A stretch of DNA of 64,000 nucleotides from Diploptera punctata (lineage: Eukaryota > Arthropoda > Insecta > Blattodea > Blaberidae). Below are positions 54,412-64,000 of the stretch, piece after piece. Numbering within the stretch: position 1 is the stretch's first letter; every line of letters starts with the position of its first letter. A model generated the notes under the pieces. It did no database searches, was not told the origin of the DNA, and saw only the letters and a list, made by a program, of their open reading frames with translations. Location: assembly GCA_030220185.1 (NCBI GenBank), contig JASPKZ010003845.1:1497501-1561500 (forward strand), read 5' to 3'. The translations under genes were made by a program, and so were the position numbers.

Positions 54412-55289
54412 AAAGTGTGCCTTTTAATAAGGCAAATTAATTCTTTCTCCATTGAGAGGAACACAAAACGAGCAAAATTCACTGGAATTGAGAAAGGAAT
54501 ATCCTCATAAAAAATAATTTAATTTGCTGCTATTCTTTGTTTATTGGAAAAAAGGTAGTGAAGATGTCGCACCAGCAATCAAAACATCAGGTAGATTGAA
54601 CTCTCGCTGCTGTAAATACAAAGCAAAATTCTTAATTGAAAAAGCTGCTAGGTTTTGATAAGAAACACTTCACATGTAATGACGTGCACTTATACAGAGT
54701 GTTGCAAGAATCCTTTCTTTCTTTCTTTACCTTAGCTTAATCTCTCCCTTGGAATTTTTAATTTAGAATTTGTACAATGTCAGTTTATTGATAAGGTCCT
54801 GGGACCAGGAATTATGAACTGACTTTTTCTGTGGTTTTTCCAGGTACAAAAATAAATGCAATTATAATCCCCACAGCGGCACTAAGTCAAACCAACTAAA
54901 TTAGAATTCTGCATCAACACAAAAATCAAAGAACAATAGTAATAAATGCATTTTTCAAAATGTAATCCCATATTTCGGAACACCAGTTCACAATTACTGA
55001 AGCAAACGGACCATGTGTCTTGGAACTCGGGCTGAATGTGCATTCCAACTGAAATGAGGAGAAGTAGAATATTCACCAACACGAGTTGGAGGCAATAATC
55101 TTGTTTATCTTATTTCTAAAGGTTATTTTACGTGCCCCACGCTTATCGTGCCTTACAGAAACATGACCTGTGAGAAGTAGTATTTGCCCTTTTTCAAATA
55201 AGCTATAGGAATAATTAAAGATGTATTACTTATTAACCGTGGTATTAATAAGTTGTTAGTCTATAATTATGTAGTATTATTGGGCGATA
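54410..55289. other. No recognisable feature
   Basis: AT-rich spacer; the 66-codon minus frame (54882-55082) has no motif. A (TTTC)n run lies near 54717-54728. Confidence 0.45.
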
Positions 55290-56010
55290 CCCAGCATATA
55301 TTAAAGGCCAACACGCGCACTGTATTGAGTAACACTAAGAAATTGGGACTGGAAGTAAACATCAATAAAACTAAATAATGTTCTCACGTAGAAATATATT
55401 ATATAATGAAAATGGATAGTTAATGACAAATGAGGGAAATTTTGAAGAAGTGGCAGAATTCAAATACCTAGGAACAATAATTACAAATAGGAATGAGATG
55501 CACAAAGAAATAATTCTGCAAATGCATGCTATTATACATTACAAGAACTCCTGTCCCAATTCCTTTAAAAAAACGTTAAACAGAAAATGTATAAAACTGT
55601 TATTCTCCCAGTTATATGGATGTGAAACATGGACTCTTACTTAAAGGAGGAAAAAAGATTACGAGTATTTGAGAATAAAGTTCTTACGAAAATTTTGGAC
55701 CAAAGGAAGATGAACAGACTGTTAAGGTGACAGTGTGACTGGCTGTACAGTAACAGATCGAAAACGAAACGAAATATACGAAGATAACTAAATATATTCA
55801 AACTATTAGAATTGACCAATACAGAGATGAATGGATGGACGACACTAAAAGAATGTATAACAATAGAATTCCGAAACAGATTCTTCATTACAAATCACTA
55901 GGGCGAAGAAATGTGGTAAGACCCAGTAAATGATGGACAGACCAATTCTAAGATGAGGTTAGAACAGACCTTAAGGTCTAATCCTTGATGCTGCTGCTGA
56001 TGATGATGAT
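55290..56010 (+). mobile_element. Mosaic LINE: type 1 thumb joined to another LINE tail
   Basis: First half: KANTRTVLSNTKKLGLEVNI, NKTK, EEVAEFKYLGTIITNRNEMH, LLFSQLYGCETWTLT, EEKRLRVFENKVLTKILDQR (type 1). From about 55725 it continues as TVTDRKRNEIYED, DQYRDEWMDDTKRM, YNNRIPKQILHYKSLGRRNV and a gaccttaaggtctaatcctt + (GAT)n tail, which is the 36715-37260 type. Both halves are + strand and nearly collinear. Confidence 0.7.
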
Positions 56011-56779
56011 GAATTCATATATATAAGTCTACGTCTACAGTACATATACAATGCAATATATCTAGTCATATAAGCCTATAAATTTAAAATGTATATAATT
56101 CCTTTCTTTCGAATATGCCAATAATTTCTACTACTAGTTAAAAAAACAAGTGTGGAAATCAGATCAGTACTACGTATTATTATGAAATAATGCACAAATT
56201 AATTTCTGTACTATTTGTTTCTGAGTAATCCTTGATTTGTGACCCAAAATATATGATATTTTTATTGTATTTACTACAAGGAATGCATGTGAAATCTGTG
56301 TGCTTAGCCTATATTACTTCCACCCTATATTTTATGCTTCTGATTATTGTAGAAGGTAAAATCTTTACAATATTAATAGCCTATGAAAAATTATATGGAT
56401 TTAGTAACTGAGAAAATATTAAAATACTGGGGAAGAGGTTATGGAATTGTGCGTATTTTCGTTATAAAAAATGCGTGTCTACCACCCGCAGTACATGCAT
56501 GTTCCAGTCTATGAGGTCACTCACACCGTGACGTCACTACCAGACGCATATCTGACGTCATAGTTGTTCCGCAATCAAATTACAGTCTGTTTCCAAATCT
56601 GCTGATCTATTATGACCTATTTCAAAGATAAACCTTTAAATATTATTTTAAAAATCTTCGTCGACCCTTCTTACTGGTATATGGTGAACTGAACAACCCT
56701 CTGTAGGGGTAATGTTGTTGCAGTGACGTTAGGGGTCGAGTGAGCGTGTTCAGACAAAAGTACTATTCATTTCCAAATA
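56011..56779. other. No recognisable feature
   Basis: Contains a block with several tgacgtca-type palindromes (56520-56570: ccgtgacgtcactacc, tctgacgtcatagttg). No coding or repeat match seen. Confidence 0.4.
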
Positions 56780-56995
56780 ATTCTTCTTTCTTTCATGGTT
56801 TAGGCCGAATGGTCTGTTCTGTACTCATTCCATCTCTGTCTTGGTCATCCAATGATCTCGTCGCCCTCATGGTTTATATGACAGAACTATTTTCGTCCAT
56901 TCTTTCCAAATGTTATGGTTTATATGACAGAACTATTTTCGTTATTCTCCTATCGTCCATTCTTTCCAAATGTTCCTTAAATGTATGTCTATAAT
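56780..56995 (-). mobile_element. LINE 3' end remnant with a tandem duplication
   Basis: The reverse strand resembles the (ATC)n-tail LINE type (EQTIRPKP-like end, DDQDRDGMS). Inside, 56869-56914 is duplicated as 56915-56974 (atggtttatatgacagaact...tccattctttccaaatgtt), the second copy with 14 extra bases. Confidence 0.5.
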
Positions 56996-57329
56996 AATCT
57001 ATTTTTTATTTATTGCAACAAATGCATGTATTTAATTCATTTCCATTTTTTATTTTATTAAAAATATATAAAACATTAATTAATTAAAATAAATAAATAA
57101 ATTCAAACCATACTGCTTCTTCGCTATTCAAAACAGTAAGTCTGGAGGTTGCGGCGTGTAGATTAATATATACGATTTCTTCCCTGCCTGTTATGAAAAT
57201 AATTTTTAATTTTTATTATATAGGCTAATTTAACTCTGATAACGTGGAAGAGAAGACCTTACGGTCGTAACTCCATCAAATACGTCCCGCATGGGACATA
57301 AGTGCTCCCTAGCTGTGGTTTCTTAACCA
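56996..57329. other. No recognisable feature
   Basis: AT-rich. A gccagaacctgcc-like GC-richer block at 57240-57300 (gaagaccttacggtcgtaac) may be an old insertion. Confidence 0.35.
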
Positions 57330-57592
57330 AGCTAATTTCATTATACTAATTTACCTACAGATGTCTACGAGTGACATATTGTTACCACATCGCCTCAATG
57401 AGATATCTAGTAGGCAACTAAGATATTACTTTGATGGATTAAGATCGGTTAAATTTTGTTCAAGTTCCGGAGGACTTGTATACTAGATTTTTCCATCCAA
57501 AAATCGATTGACCCCGGGCGGGTTTGAACCAGCGAGCGCCGGGACTAGAGGCAAGGAATATAACAGTTAGACCACCGCGGCTGTCAAAGACA
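57330..57592 (-). mobile_element. SINE-A
   Basis: Reverse-complement copy with A box tggtctaactgttatattcc near 57570 and a changed B box (ctggttcaaacccgcc). A stretch between acaaaatttaacc and the aagtcctccgg block is deleted. Confidence 0.8.
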
Positions 57593-57594
57593 TT

Positions 57595-58235
57595 AAGGCA
57601 TGACTAGAATGGAAAATAACAAACAATTTTGTTCAGAAGCACTAATTTAGGCTTGAGTTATTTTTTTCTATCCATTCCATAATATTAACGTAATTTATCT
57701 TCTCATCTTATAGGTACTTTGTCCCGCGCAGTGGCCGAGTGGTTAGAGCAAAAAGCCTTGGCGCAGAGCTACGGGAGTTACGTTGGTTCGAGTATCTGTA
57801 GGGGAAGACATTTTCTCATGGAATTTCGACCAGTATGCGACCGGTGTCCACCCAGCATCGTGATGCATTTGGATAGCTACAATAAGTAGCGGTTCCAAGT
57901 TGAAAAAAAAAACAGCTATAACGGTTCATGCACCTGTACACTGGCTCCATGATCGTCTACCTATGTGATTAACACATGTGGATATGAGGCCAGCAGCCGG
58001 CTGGTAGGCCAAGGGCCTTATAGACCTGTCGCGCCATGGAGTCTTATTGGTACTTTTATGTGTCACTCGCCATCTGATTCTTTTATGAACCCGAAAATCT
58101 TCAGATTCGGGATCCTATCCTCCCAGAGGTGTCTTGCATTCTAAATATGCATCAACTATGGACGGTTTTTATTCCGGTACCCTAGATATCAGAGACAAGA
58201 AATGTAACCCTTAGACGACAGAGACCGTTTGAATA
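57595..58235 (-). mobile_element. SINE-A split by SINE-D
   Basis: 57595-57690 (caatttt...cactaatttaggcttgagt) and 58057-58235 (gaacccgaaaatcttcagat, gatatcagagacaagaaatg) are the two halves of one degraded SINE-A in reverse orientation. SINE-D fills the middle. Confidence 0.65.
57721..58048 (+). mobile_element. SINE-D, tRNA-Leu/Ser-like head
   Basis: Head: cgcgcagtggccgagtggtt (A box) and gttggttcgagtatctg (B box). The body ends gtcgcgccatggag. Flanked by ggtacttt at 57713-57720 and 58049-58056, an 8 bp or longer target duplication. Only copy in the window. Confidence 0.7.
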
Positions 58236-58604
58236 GATGATAATACTACATAAATCTGTGAGAACATGCGCTGTTGATGTATGTTGAGAGTTTCCGCCCG
58301 GCTTTTGTTTGTTAGTTAAACAAATGAATGACTAATTAATTTGCAAATTTGTATGTGTACTCGGACTCCATCTCTTGTTCAATCTGATAATCACATCCGG
58401 GAATTAAATGGATTTACAACCTTTCACTAATACACCACTTTGTGTGTGTGCCACATGCAAAATTGAAACAACGATATATGTGTCCGGAGTAAATAAGTTA
58501 GTAAATCATTAATAATATCTACATTGATTTTAACAGTGGTACAGTCTACTTCTAACTCGTATTATCGGTCAGTGTTACAGCACGACCCTCTGGATATACT
58601 CAAC
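58236..58604. other. No recognisable feature
   Basis: Spacer without motif or repeat match. Confidence 0.45.
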
Positions 58605-58990
58605 CTGTTAGCGAATTCCGAAGGAATGAAGCTATAGAAGTTGTTTTCATGAAAATACGAGGGAAAATAGGAAAATAACGCAATAACGCACAGTAATTTT
58701 TTTCTACCTTGGTATTGCAACTGGAATGTTGAAATTTCACGAAGATATAGTTTGAAGTTTACACTACAGAGAGTATATATAGTTTTTTTTAATTTTTACA
58801 TATTTTAATTGATCGTATCTAGAAGACATCGAAGATTAACATGATCAAAATTTATATAGGGTCTATGTATTATATGCGTATACGGTCGTCAATGCTCTAG
58901 CGGCAGCAGTTTTTTATTCATCAAAACCGAACTTGGCATATAGCAATTAATTAAAAATTAAGGTCGAATTTGTTAAACAGCAAAATCAAA
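58605..58990 (+). repeat. Repeat R, 5' part
   Basis: gcgaattccgaaggaatgaa, agttgttttcatgaaaatac, then an insertion to about 58795, then gatcgtatctagaagacatc, ctctagcggcagcag, accgaacttggcatatagc and aaattaaggtcgaatttgtt. Its 3' continuation is cut by the Helitron at 58995. Confidence 0.65.
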
Positions 58991-58994
58991 TATA

Positions 58995-59607
58995 AGATGA
59001 TATGACCGGCGTTGCCCGAAAATTAATGTGTTTTATGTTTAGTTAAATAAGTAAGAGGAAAAATTTATATCATAATTATCTTTAGATACTCCGTGCTGTT
59101 TACCCGGCGTTGCCCGGTAATCTACTTATCTCGATCTTCTTGGCATAAATGAGCTAAAAGACGAAATTCGTTATTGTGTGTTATCCGTAAAAGAATACCC
59201 ACCATGTGCTGCTATACTTGCACAGGAATCTACATACTTGTATCAATCTTCTTGGCACAAATGAAAGAGAAAAATGGTTATTGTGAGTTATCCGTAAGAG
59301 ATAAATATATGCTGTCGCGGACTTTTTTGTAGAGCTTTATGTGATATTCAATTCTGTGTACATTAATTTTGTGTATTTGTTATGGTTTAGGCAATGTAAG
59401 CCATTTAAGCGTCCAAAGAGCTACTTTTCCACGTTTTCCACTACAAAGGGCGATTTTTAAGGGTGTAAGAGTTGAGTATCACAACGCTCTTATAGCCTAT
59501 GTTCATCCCGGGAATCTCTTGAACAGTTTTCAAAAAGTCCTATCACAATCGGATCAACGGTATGGCCGGCATAAATACAAACAAACAAACATTCATTTTT
59601 ATATATT
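58995..59607 (-). mobile_element. Non-autonomous Helitron, related to 25583-26391
   Basis: The minus-strand 5' end CCAATATATAAAAATGAATG and gtttgtttgtttgtatttat match the other copy, as do tacccggcgttgcccgg, agaatacccaccatgtgctg and ctacaaagggcgatttttaa (plus-strand reading). The 3' CTAG is not visible; the end is set by the last shared GC-rich motif (ccggcgttgcccg at 59006). Confidence 0.7.
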
Positions 59608-59634
59608 GGGTTTATTCATTTTTTTTTTTTGCAA

Positions 59635-59835
59635 ATGCCCCAGGTTGTCTTTCGACATTCCTGGTGTTCTCTCCTGGCATGACGTACTTGTAACCAACTT
59701 CTGAGGTTGGGGCGCCTGGAAGGTGGGGTTACGTTGCCCCGATGATATGATGGGTGATGATGATAGTGGTGCGCCAGGAGAGTCCCTAATCCTATGATTA
59801 ATCTAAGATGAATATGAATGATGATGATTGCGATT
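59635..59835. repeat. GC-rich repeat-like sequence
   Basis: accaacttctgaggttgggg and cctggaaggtggggttacgt followed by a (GAT)n run. Composition differs from flanks; no second copy found. Confidence 0.3.
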
Positions 59836-60005
59836 GCCATATGATTTCGGGGACCATTTGGGCCTTAAAGTGTTCCTGACATTTGTCTTACAGGTGAGGA
59901 AAACCCCCGATAAAAACCTCACTCAGGAAAACTGTCCCGATCGGGGATCGAACGCGGGCCCGCTGCGTGACAAGGCAGCACGCTACCTCGAGACCACAGC
60001 GGTGG
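59836..60005 (-). mobile_element. SINE-B, 3'-truncated
   Basis: Head at right (gtggtctcgaggtagcgtgc; B box gcgttcgatccccg with one change); the body stops at the ccatatgatttcgggg block. Confidence 0.85.
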
Positions 60006-60894
60006 ACAGGTTTATTAATTATATAAAGGCTATATTTACATTTTTATTTTTTCGATATGTTCTAAACACGCCATTCTTGGTTTTAAAATGCATTTGAATT
60101 AAATGATGTACATTAAGTATAAAAAATCAGTGTTTTGAGTGTAAAAATTGAGATTTTAAAACATTAAAATTCAAGCGGTATATAGGCCTACTAGCCTACG
60201 GAGTATTTATTACATTATAAACCTTCCAATAGTATATTTAAATGGTCCTATGTACTGCATATCAAATGAAATATGAAACATTTTGAATATGTAATTTTGG
60301 CGAGGTTTTCAGTGTTTTGAATCACTGTACACAGCAATAGACAATCAGAGATATAATATTTTTTTTTATTACGAGTTACTTTTTATCGGTTCTTCACAAT
60401 CATCACCCCTTAAATAAGGTATCCTACGAAAGAAAACTGAAAATTGAAGTGTACTTTGTTTGAAAACAAAGTTATGATATTTGAACGTGTTTCCTAGTTT
60501 ATATCTGACTGAAGAGTAGTGTTTGCTAGCTTGGTTGTAGTATACTAGAGATTGCGTGTGTAAGGTTCATTGTCATTATGGACCACGTACAAACGTATAA
60601 AACGTAAGTAAATATAGAACCCAGGCATGTCATGTCTGCTTATTATTGATGAAATTCTCTTTAAATATTTATAAGTCATATTTTGGTATTACACGCTGTC
60701 CACAAACATGATTTATTTCTATTTTTATTCAATAACAAACTGGTTCTACCGCTGTGATCAAGGCTTAATAATAATTAACCCCTATTATATAAAACAGGGT
60801 ACATATGTGTAAGTCCGGCCATATTAAGACATACTTTCAATATAAATATATATTTTTTGTACATTGTATATTGTGAACAGCCTCATGATCAGTC
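60006..60894. other. No recognisable feature
   Basis: AT-rich spacer, no protein-like frame, no repeat match seen. Confidence 0.45.
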
Positions 60895-61400
60895 AGTGCT
60901 TCTGGTTTATGAGGTCCCGTGTTGCTTTCCCGCTCGAAGCACCGGAATTTATCCTTAAAGGGAAATAGGCTATTCTATGCCACTGTGCCACCAGTGAATA
61001 TTCGATCTGACAAGAAGTGATGTCAGCGTCGTGTTGGCCAATGTGATAACACACGTTCCCGCTACAGCCAATTACCAACAGGTTGGCTCACATATAAGGG
61101 GATTCTATCCCAAGAGTTCACCTTTTAGGGTGAGAAAGTGGGCAAGCTAGTGTTAGTTTAGGCAAGTTAGGGTGAGAAAATGGGCGAGTTAGTACGCCAC
61201 ATTATTTATCATTCACCTGTTTGTTGGTGGTTTTTAGTAATAAGTTGGCTACACTGTCTGAGAAATTAATAACATAAATTTTACATTACAAATATGTTGA
61301 TTTTTGGTTTCTTTGAATTCAACTTTTCACTTTATTTTAAGGCCTTTCCACATATTTTTAGGGAAAAATCAACATAGTCTATATATTTCTCTCATATAAT
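60895..61400 (-). repeat. Repeat U, copy 3
   Basis: Reverse complement of U: ggcatagaatagcctattt, gttggccaatgtgataacac, cgctacagccaatta, two tandem copies of a gtgagaaaatgggc + aagttag unit, and the gaaaggcct/ttcaacttt end. The first 60 bases also resemble the SINE-E head in reverse. Confidence 0.7.
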
Positions 61401-62424
61401 TATTCGGTTACTGCAATAATAAATTGGAAAAAAACTGCACTTAAAATAGCGTGAGATATTTTTAAAGACCTATAGAACAACAGTGCGCATGCGCCAGAGT
61501 TTATAGAGCCAGCGATAACCCAAAATCGAACCACATATCGATTATCATCTTAGATTACTATCCGTCGCTATGAAATTTAAAGGACCAATATTTGCAATAA
61601 ATCCCCAAAGTTATGTTAAGAAATAATTTAATAATATTAAAATTACCAAACGTTTATTAAAAATGGGTATACATTTACTTATCACTCTCTAACGCTGATC
61701 CAACCAGCGATAACCCAAAACAGCAAAAGAAAAATCATAGACCTATCATAGACTAAGTAATATACTCTGTGGAGAAAATAGCAATTAGCATCACAATATT
61801 GTCTAACAGTGTCATAATATTGTGATTTGAATATTTAAATAAATACTTCAAAATTGTCTAATAATGTTATAAAAATTATTTGAAATAATGTTAGCAAATA
61901 CAGAAGAAGAGCTATAGTTTACAACAATATAACTGAAAAATCATGTGTGTAGAAGTAGAAGTGCAGTTGAGCCTTAAATTGTTTTACCGTTTCATTTGAA
62001 TTTATGTTGGTGGCATAGAATCCACGGGAATTACTCCTGTGATTGCCCATTGTCAGGAATTTAGGTTATATTTAGGTTTAAGGACTTTCCTGATGCCATT
62101 TCCTAGAGTTCCACCGTATCGAGATTCTTCTATATATCGCTGTGTATCTCCATCAAATAAACGTATTTACTTTAATTCTGAAACAGTCTGCAAATTAAGG
62201 GTAGGACTTTAGGGGGGACCAAGTATGTCATTTTTCCTTAAAATCCAGAATAAACATTTTTGATTATGCAACATACCTACTTCTTTACCATTGTGCCCAA
62301 ATTTGGAGGTAAATAAATAAATCCATGACTAGACTAAGCTTTCTAACTTTTGTTTTTAGTGTTTCACACTTCTAAAAGATAGTCATTTCCATGGAGAATC
62401 TGATGGCACCATTTCGACAAAATA
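61401..62424. other. Mostly unrecognised; short SINE-E fragment
   Basis: 62020-62115 matches SINE-E (ggaattactcctgtgat, ttaggtttaaggactttcct). The phrase agcgataacccaaaa occurs twice (61502, 61707). Otherwise AT-rich without frames. Confidence 0.4.
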
Positions 62425-62800
62425 GTGGACTATTCTATGCCACCGCGCCAGCAGTGAATATTCGATCGGAGAACAAGTGACTTTTAGCGTCGTGTAGTCA
62501 ATGGGATAACGTATTCCTGTTAGAGCCAATTCCCAGAATGTTTGCTAACATATGAATGATTCTATCCCCAAAAATCCATCTACATTAGTAGGCAAGTTAT
62601 GGTGCGAAAATGGACGTTAGTTTTAATTTGGGCAAGTTACGGTGAGAAAATGGGCGATTTCGTACACCAGATCAATTTACCATTCACCATTCACTTCTTT
62701 GTTAGCGGGTTTTTGTGTTACGTTGCAAATACATTGATTTTTTACTTTGAGCTCAACTTCTCAATTCAATTTAAGGAATTTTTCACATTTTTTAAAATCA
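62425..62800 (-). repeat. Repeat U, copy 4
   Basis: Reverse complement of U, with ctattctatgccaccgcgcc, gtgaatattcgatcggagaa, gtcaatgggataacg, a tandem gtgcgaaaatggacg / gtgagaaaatgggcg unit and agctcaacttctcaatt. It ends just before a Helitron 5' end. Confidence 0.7.
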
Positions 62801-62813
62801 ACATATGTATATA

Positions 62814-63883
62814 TCATAATATATAAAAATTACGTGTCACGTTGTTTGCCCGCGATGGAATCCTAAACTACAGAACAGATTTTAATAAAATATTGCACGC
62901 TGTGTGCAGTTTGATCCAACTTGAGACTTAGGGAAGTTTATAACTAAATTTATAGTCGCATTATTTGTATTGCAAATTATTTGTTTATTATTTAGCAAAT
63001 AGTTATAATTATCTGTGAGTTCCATACGATTCTAACAGATGTAAGTTAATTGGTTTATTATTTAACCAGGTGGCTGTGCTTTTTGTTGCAAGCGCGAATT
63101 TCAATTGAATTACAAATATTGATTATTTCATAATTTAAGTGTGTTTGTGTTTATTTTATTTTCAATATATTGATAATAATATTAATTTCTTGTGTATTAG
63201 TTTTAAGTAATCTGGCTGAAAGACAGCAACTTAATTTAAATTTAACTGGATCGAGAAGAGACATTGAACAATATGGTGAATCAGTTCTAGAGACCATGAA
63301 TGATAAGATATCAAGTGAATTTCCGCAAATTGGTATAGGCCTATGTGACATAAAGCTTACATTTAAGAAGAATGTCAATTTAAAAACATATGAATTTCCT
63401 AAGGAACGGAATAACATAAATCGAAGTAAGTCTGTTAGTTATAATAATGTGCCTAATATTACAGAAACAATCTCCATGCCTCAATTAAATGAAAAACAAG
63501 ATGACTATAATATATCAGAAGACGATATTACTATACAGAGACTTCTTGATGATGATGAGAATCCAAACTGCCAACAAGTTCGTAGAAAAAAACGAAAGTA
63601 TAATGAAATCAGCAAGCCTCCTCAAAATATTCCATCAATAAATGTATATAATCCTTATGATACATTTATGGATGATACTGAGAATGCAGACAACATAAAT
63701 TCTTCTTAATGAACAAAACCACTTCCACATAAACCACCACCCATACTTATACCGGGTGTAGTTAACGTACCAGAACTAAAAAAATGTGTAAAACAAAAAC
63801 TTTCTGATTTAGATTTCTCACTTAGTTTACTACAACATATTTTAATGTATACCTTAGCCACAGCAACGCGTGGCCGTGACTTA
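62814..63883 (+). mobile_element. Helitron carrying an extra ORF-bearing segment
   Basis: 5' end A|TC at 62814 (TCATAATATATAAAAATTAC) and the 3' hairpin gccacagcaacgcgtggc at 63857-63874 match the 502 bp element at 41572-42073 over 62814-63235 and about 63846-63883. Between them lies about 610 bp absent from the short copy, holding a 179-codon frame and its continuation. The expected CTAG is replaced where another Helitron-like 5' end begins. Confidence 0.75.
63170..63709 (+). pseudogene. Gag-like ORF captured in a Helitron (provisional)
   Basis: A 179-codon frame. Residues 1-22 lie in sequence shared with the short Helitron; from about residue 23 it is specific to this copy: LTGSRRDIEQYGESVLETMN, DKISSEFPQIGIGLCDIKLT, FKKNVNLKTYEFPKER, SEDDITIQRLLDDDENPN, VRRKKRKYNEISKPPQN (basic stretch near residues 138-146). 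Two consecutive stops (TAA TGA, 63707-63712) follow. The same frame then continues TKPLPHKPPPILIPGVVNVP, ELKKCVKQKLSDLDFS to about 63845. The KPPPI-x-[IV] block followed by a predicted helix resembles the region before the zinc knuckles in Jockey-type ORF1 (gag) proteins; that likeness is from memory. Start choice is uncertain. No zinc knuckle is present. Confidence 0.4.
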
Positions 63884-64000
63884 TCCCTATATAAAACAAA
63901 GTCGGATTAGTTACACTATAACTCAAGAACGGCTGGACCGATTTTTATGATCTTTGATTTGTTGGATTTGTTTCCGCCCCTAATAGCAGATAACTATTAA
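63884..64000 (+). mobile_element. 5' end of a second Helitron (runs off the window)
   Basis: A|TC at 63884-63885 followed by cctatataaaacaaagtcgg, then ctataactcaagaacggctg and gaccgatttttatgatcttt. The combination of TC, a short A/T run and an aacggctggaccgattttt block is typical of arthropod Helitron 5' regions as I know them. It begins 1-2 bp after the truncated 3' end of the preceding Helitron. Confidence 0.55.

Noticed and set aside
56520..56570. Cluster of tgacgtca palindromes as a CRE-type enhancer
   Set aside because: Two or three 8 bp matches without an adjacent gene or conservation do not support a regulatory call.

Overview
The window reads as non-genic eukaryotic DNA from an arthropod, almost certainly an insect. 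It is AT-rich, full of microsatellites, and has no convincing host exon, rRNA, functional tRNA or bacterial-style gene. The decayed LINE ends carrying KRPVGRPRMRWEN followed by DRDVWRAYVRAAMNLRVR look to me like the repeats of large cockroach genomes (Periplaneta-like). That species guess is from memory and tentative. About two thirds of the window can be assigned to transposable elements or dispersed repeats; the rest is anonymous.

Repeat names used in the entries. LINE type 1: 3' ends encoding KRPVGRPRMRWEN, with a short (GTTA/GTAA)n tail, about 14 copies. LINE type 2: 3' ends encoding QKDIQRL, then SAEMRY, then GRRRPGRPLKRL. Several other LINE lineages occur once or twice. SINE-A, B, C, D, E and F are tRNA-headed families with A and B box promoters. 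G and H are short tRNA-like repeats. R, T, U and X are non-coding dispersed families I could not classify.

Layout. 1-2.6 kb: LINE fragments and a SINE-A. 3.7-6.3 kb: a pair of roughly 650-720 bp inverted arms, each ending in a hairpin, around older SINE/LINE debris. 6.4-8.0 kb: SINE-B and a Helitron with a LINE inside. 8.4-12 kb: repeat U and SINEs B, E, F, C and A. 12-14.2 kb: the best-preserved LINE reverse transcriptase (minus strand), abutting a second LINE 3' end. 15.6-19 kb: repeat R, and a LINE interrupted by a deleted mariner and another LINE. 19-20.9 kb: a hAT relic interrupted by a LINE, then a long foldback. 21.7-25.1 kb: SINE and LINE debris. 25.1-26.5 kb: repeat T interrupted by a Helitron. 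27.9-29.3 kb: a complete but inactive mariner-type element. 29.4-41 kb: mixed LINEs, SINEs and R. 41.4-45.3 kb: a Helitron, R, T and a mariner deletion derivative. 45.7-60 kb: more LINE and SINE copies, a near-perfect tRNA-like palindrome and another Helitron. 60.9-64 kb: U copies, a Helitron carrying a gag-like reading frame, and the start of a further Helitron at the edge.

There is no gene network here. The window is useful for reconstructing insertion order: paralogous copies supply empty sites for one Helitron and one mariner derivative, and several SINE/LINE/DNA-transposon nestings can be read directly. The most unusual items are the Helitron with an apparently captured ORF (62814-63883), the 113-117 bp tRNA-like palindrome (53734-53978), the about 190 bp-arm foldback (20407-20876) and the hairpin-ended inverted arms (3699-6300). 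All boundaries are by eye.
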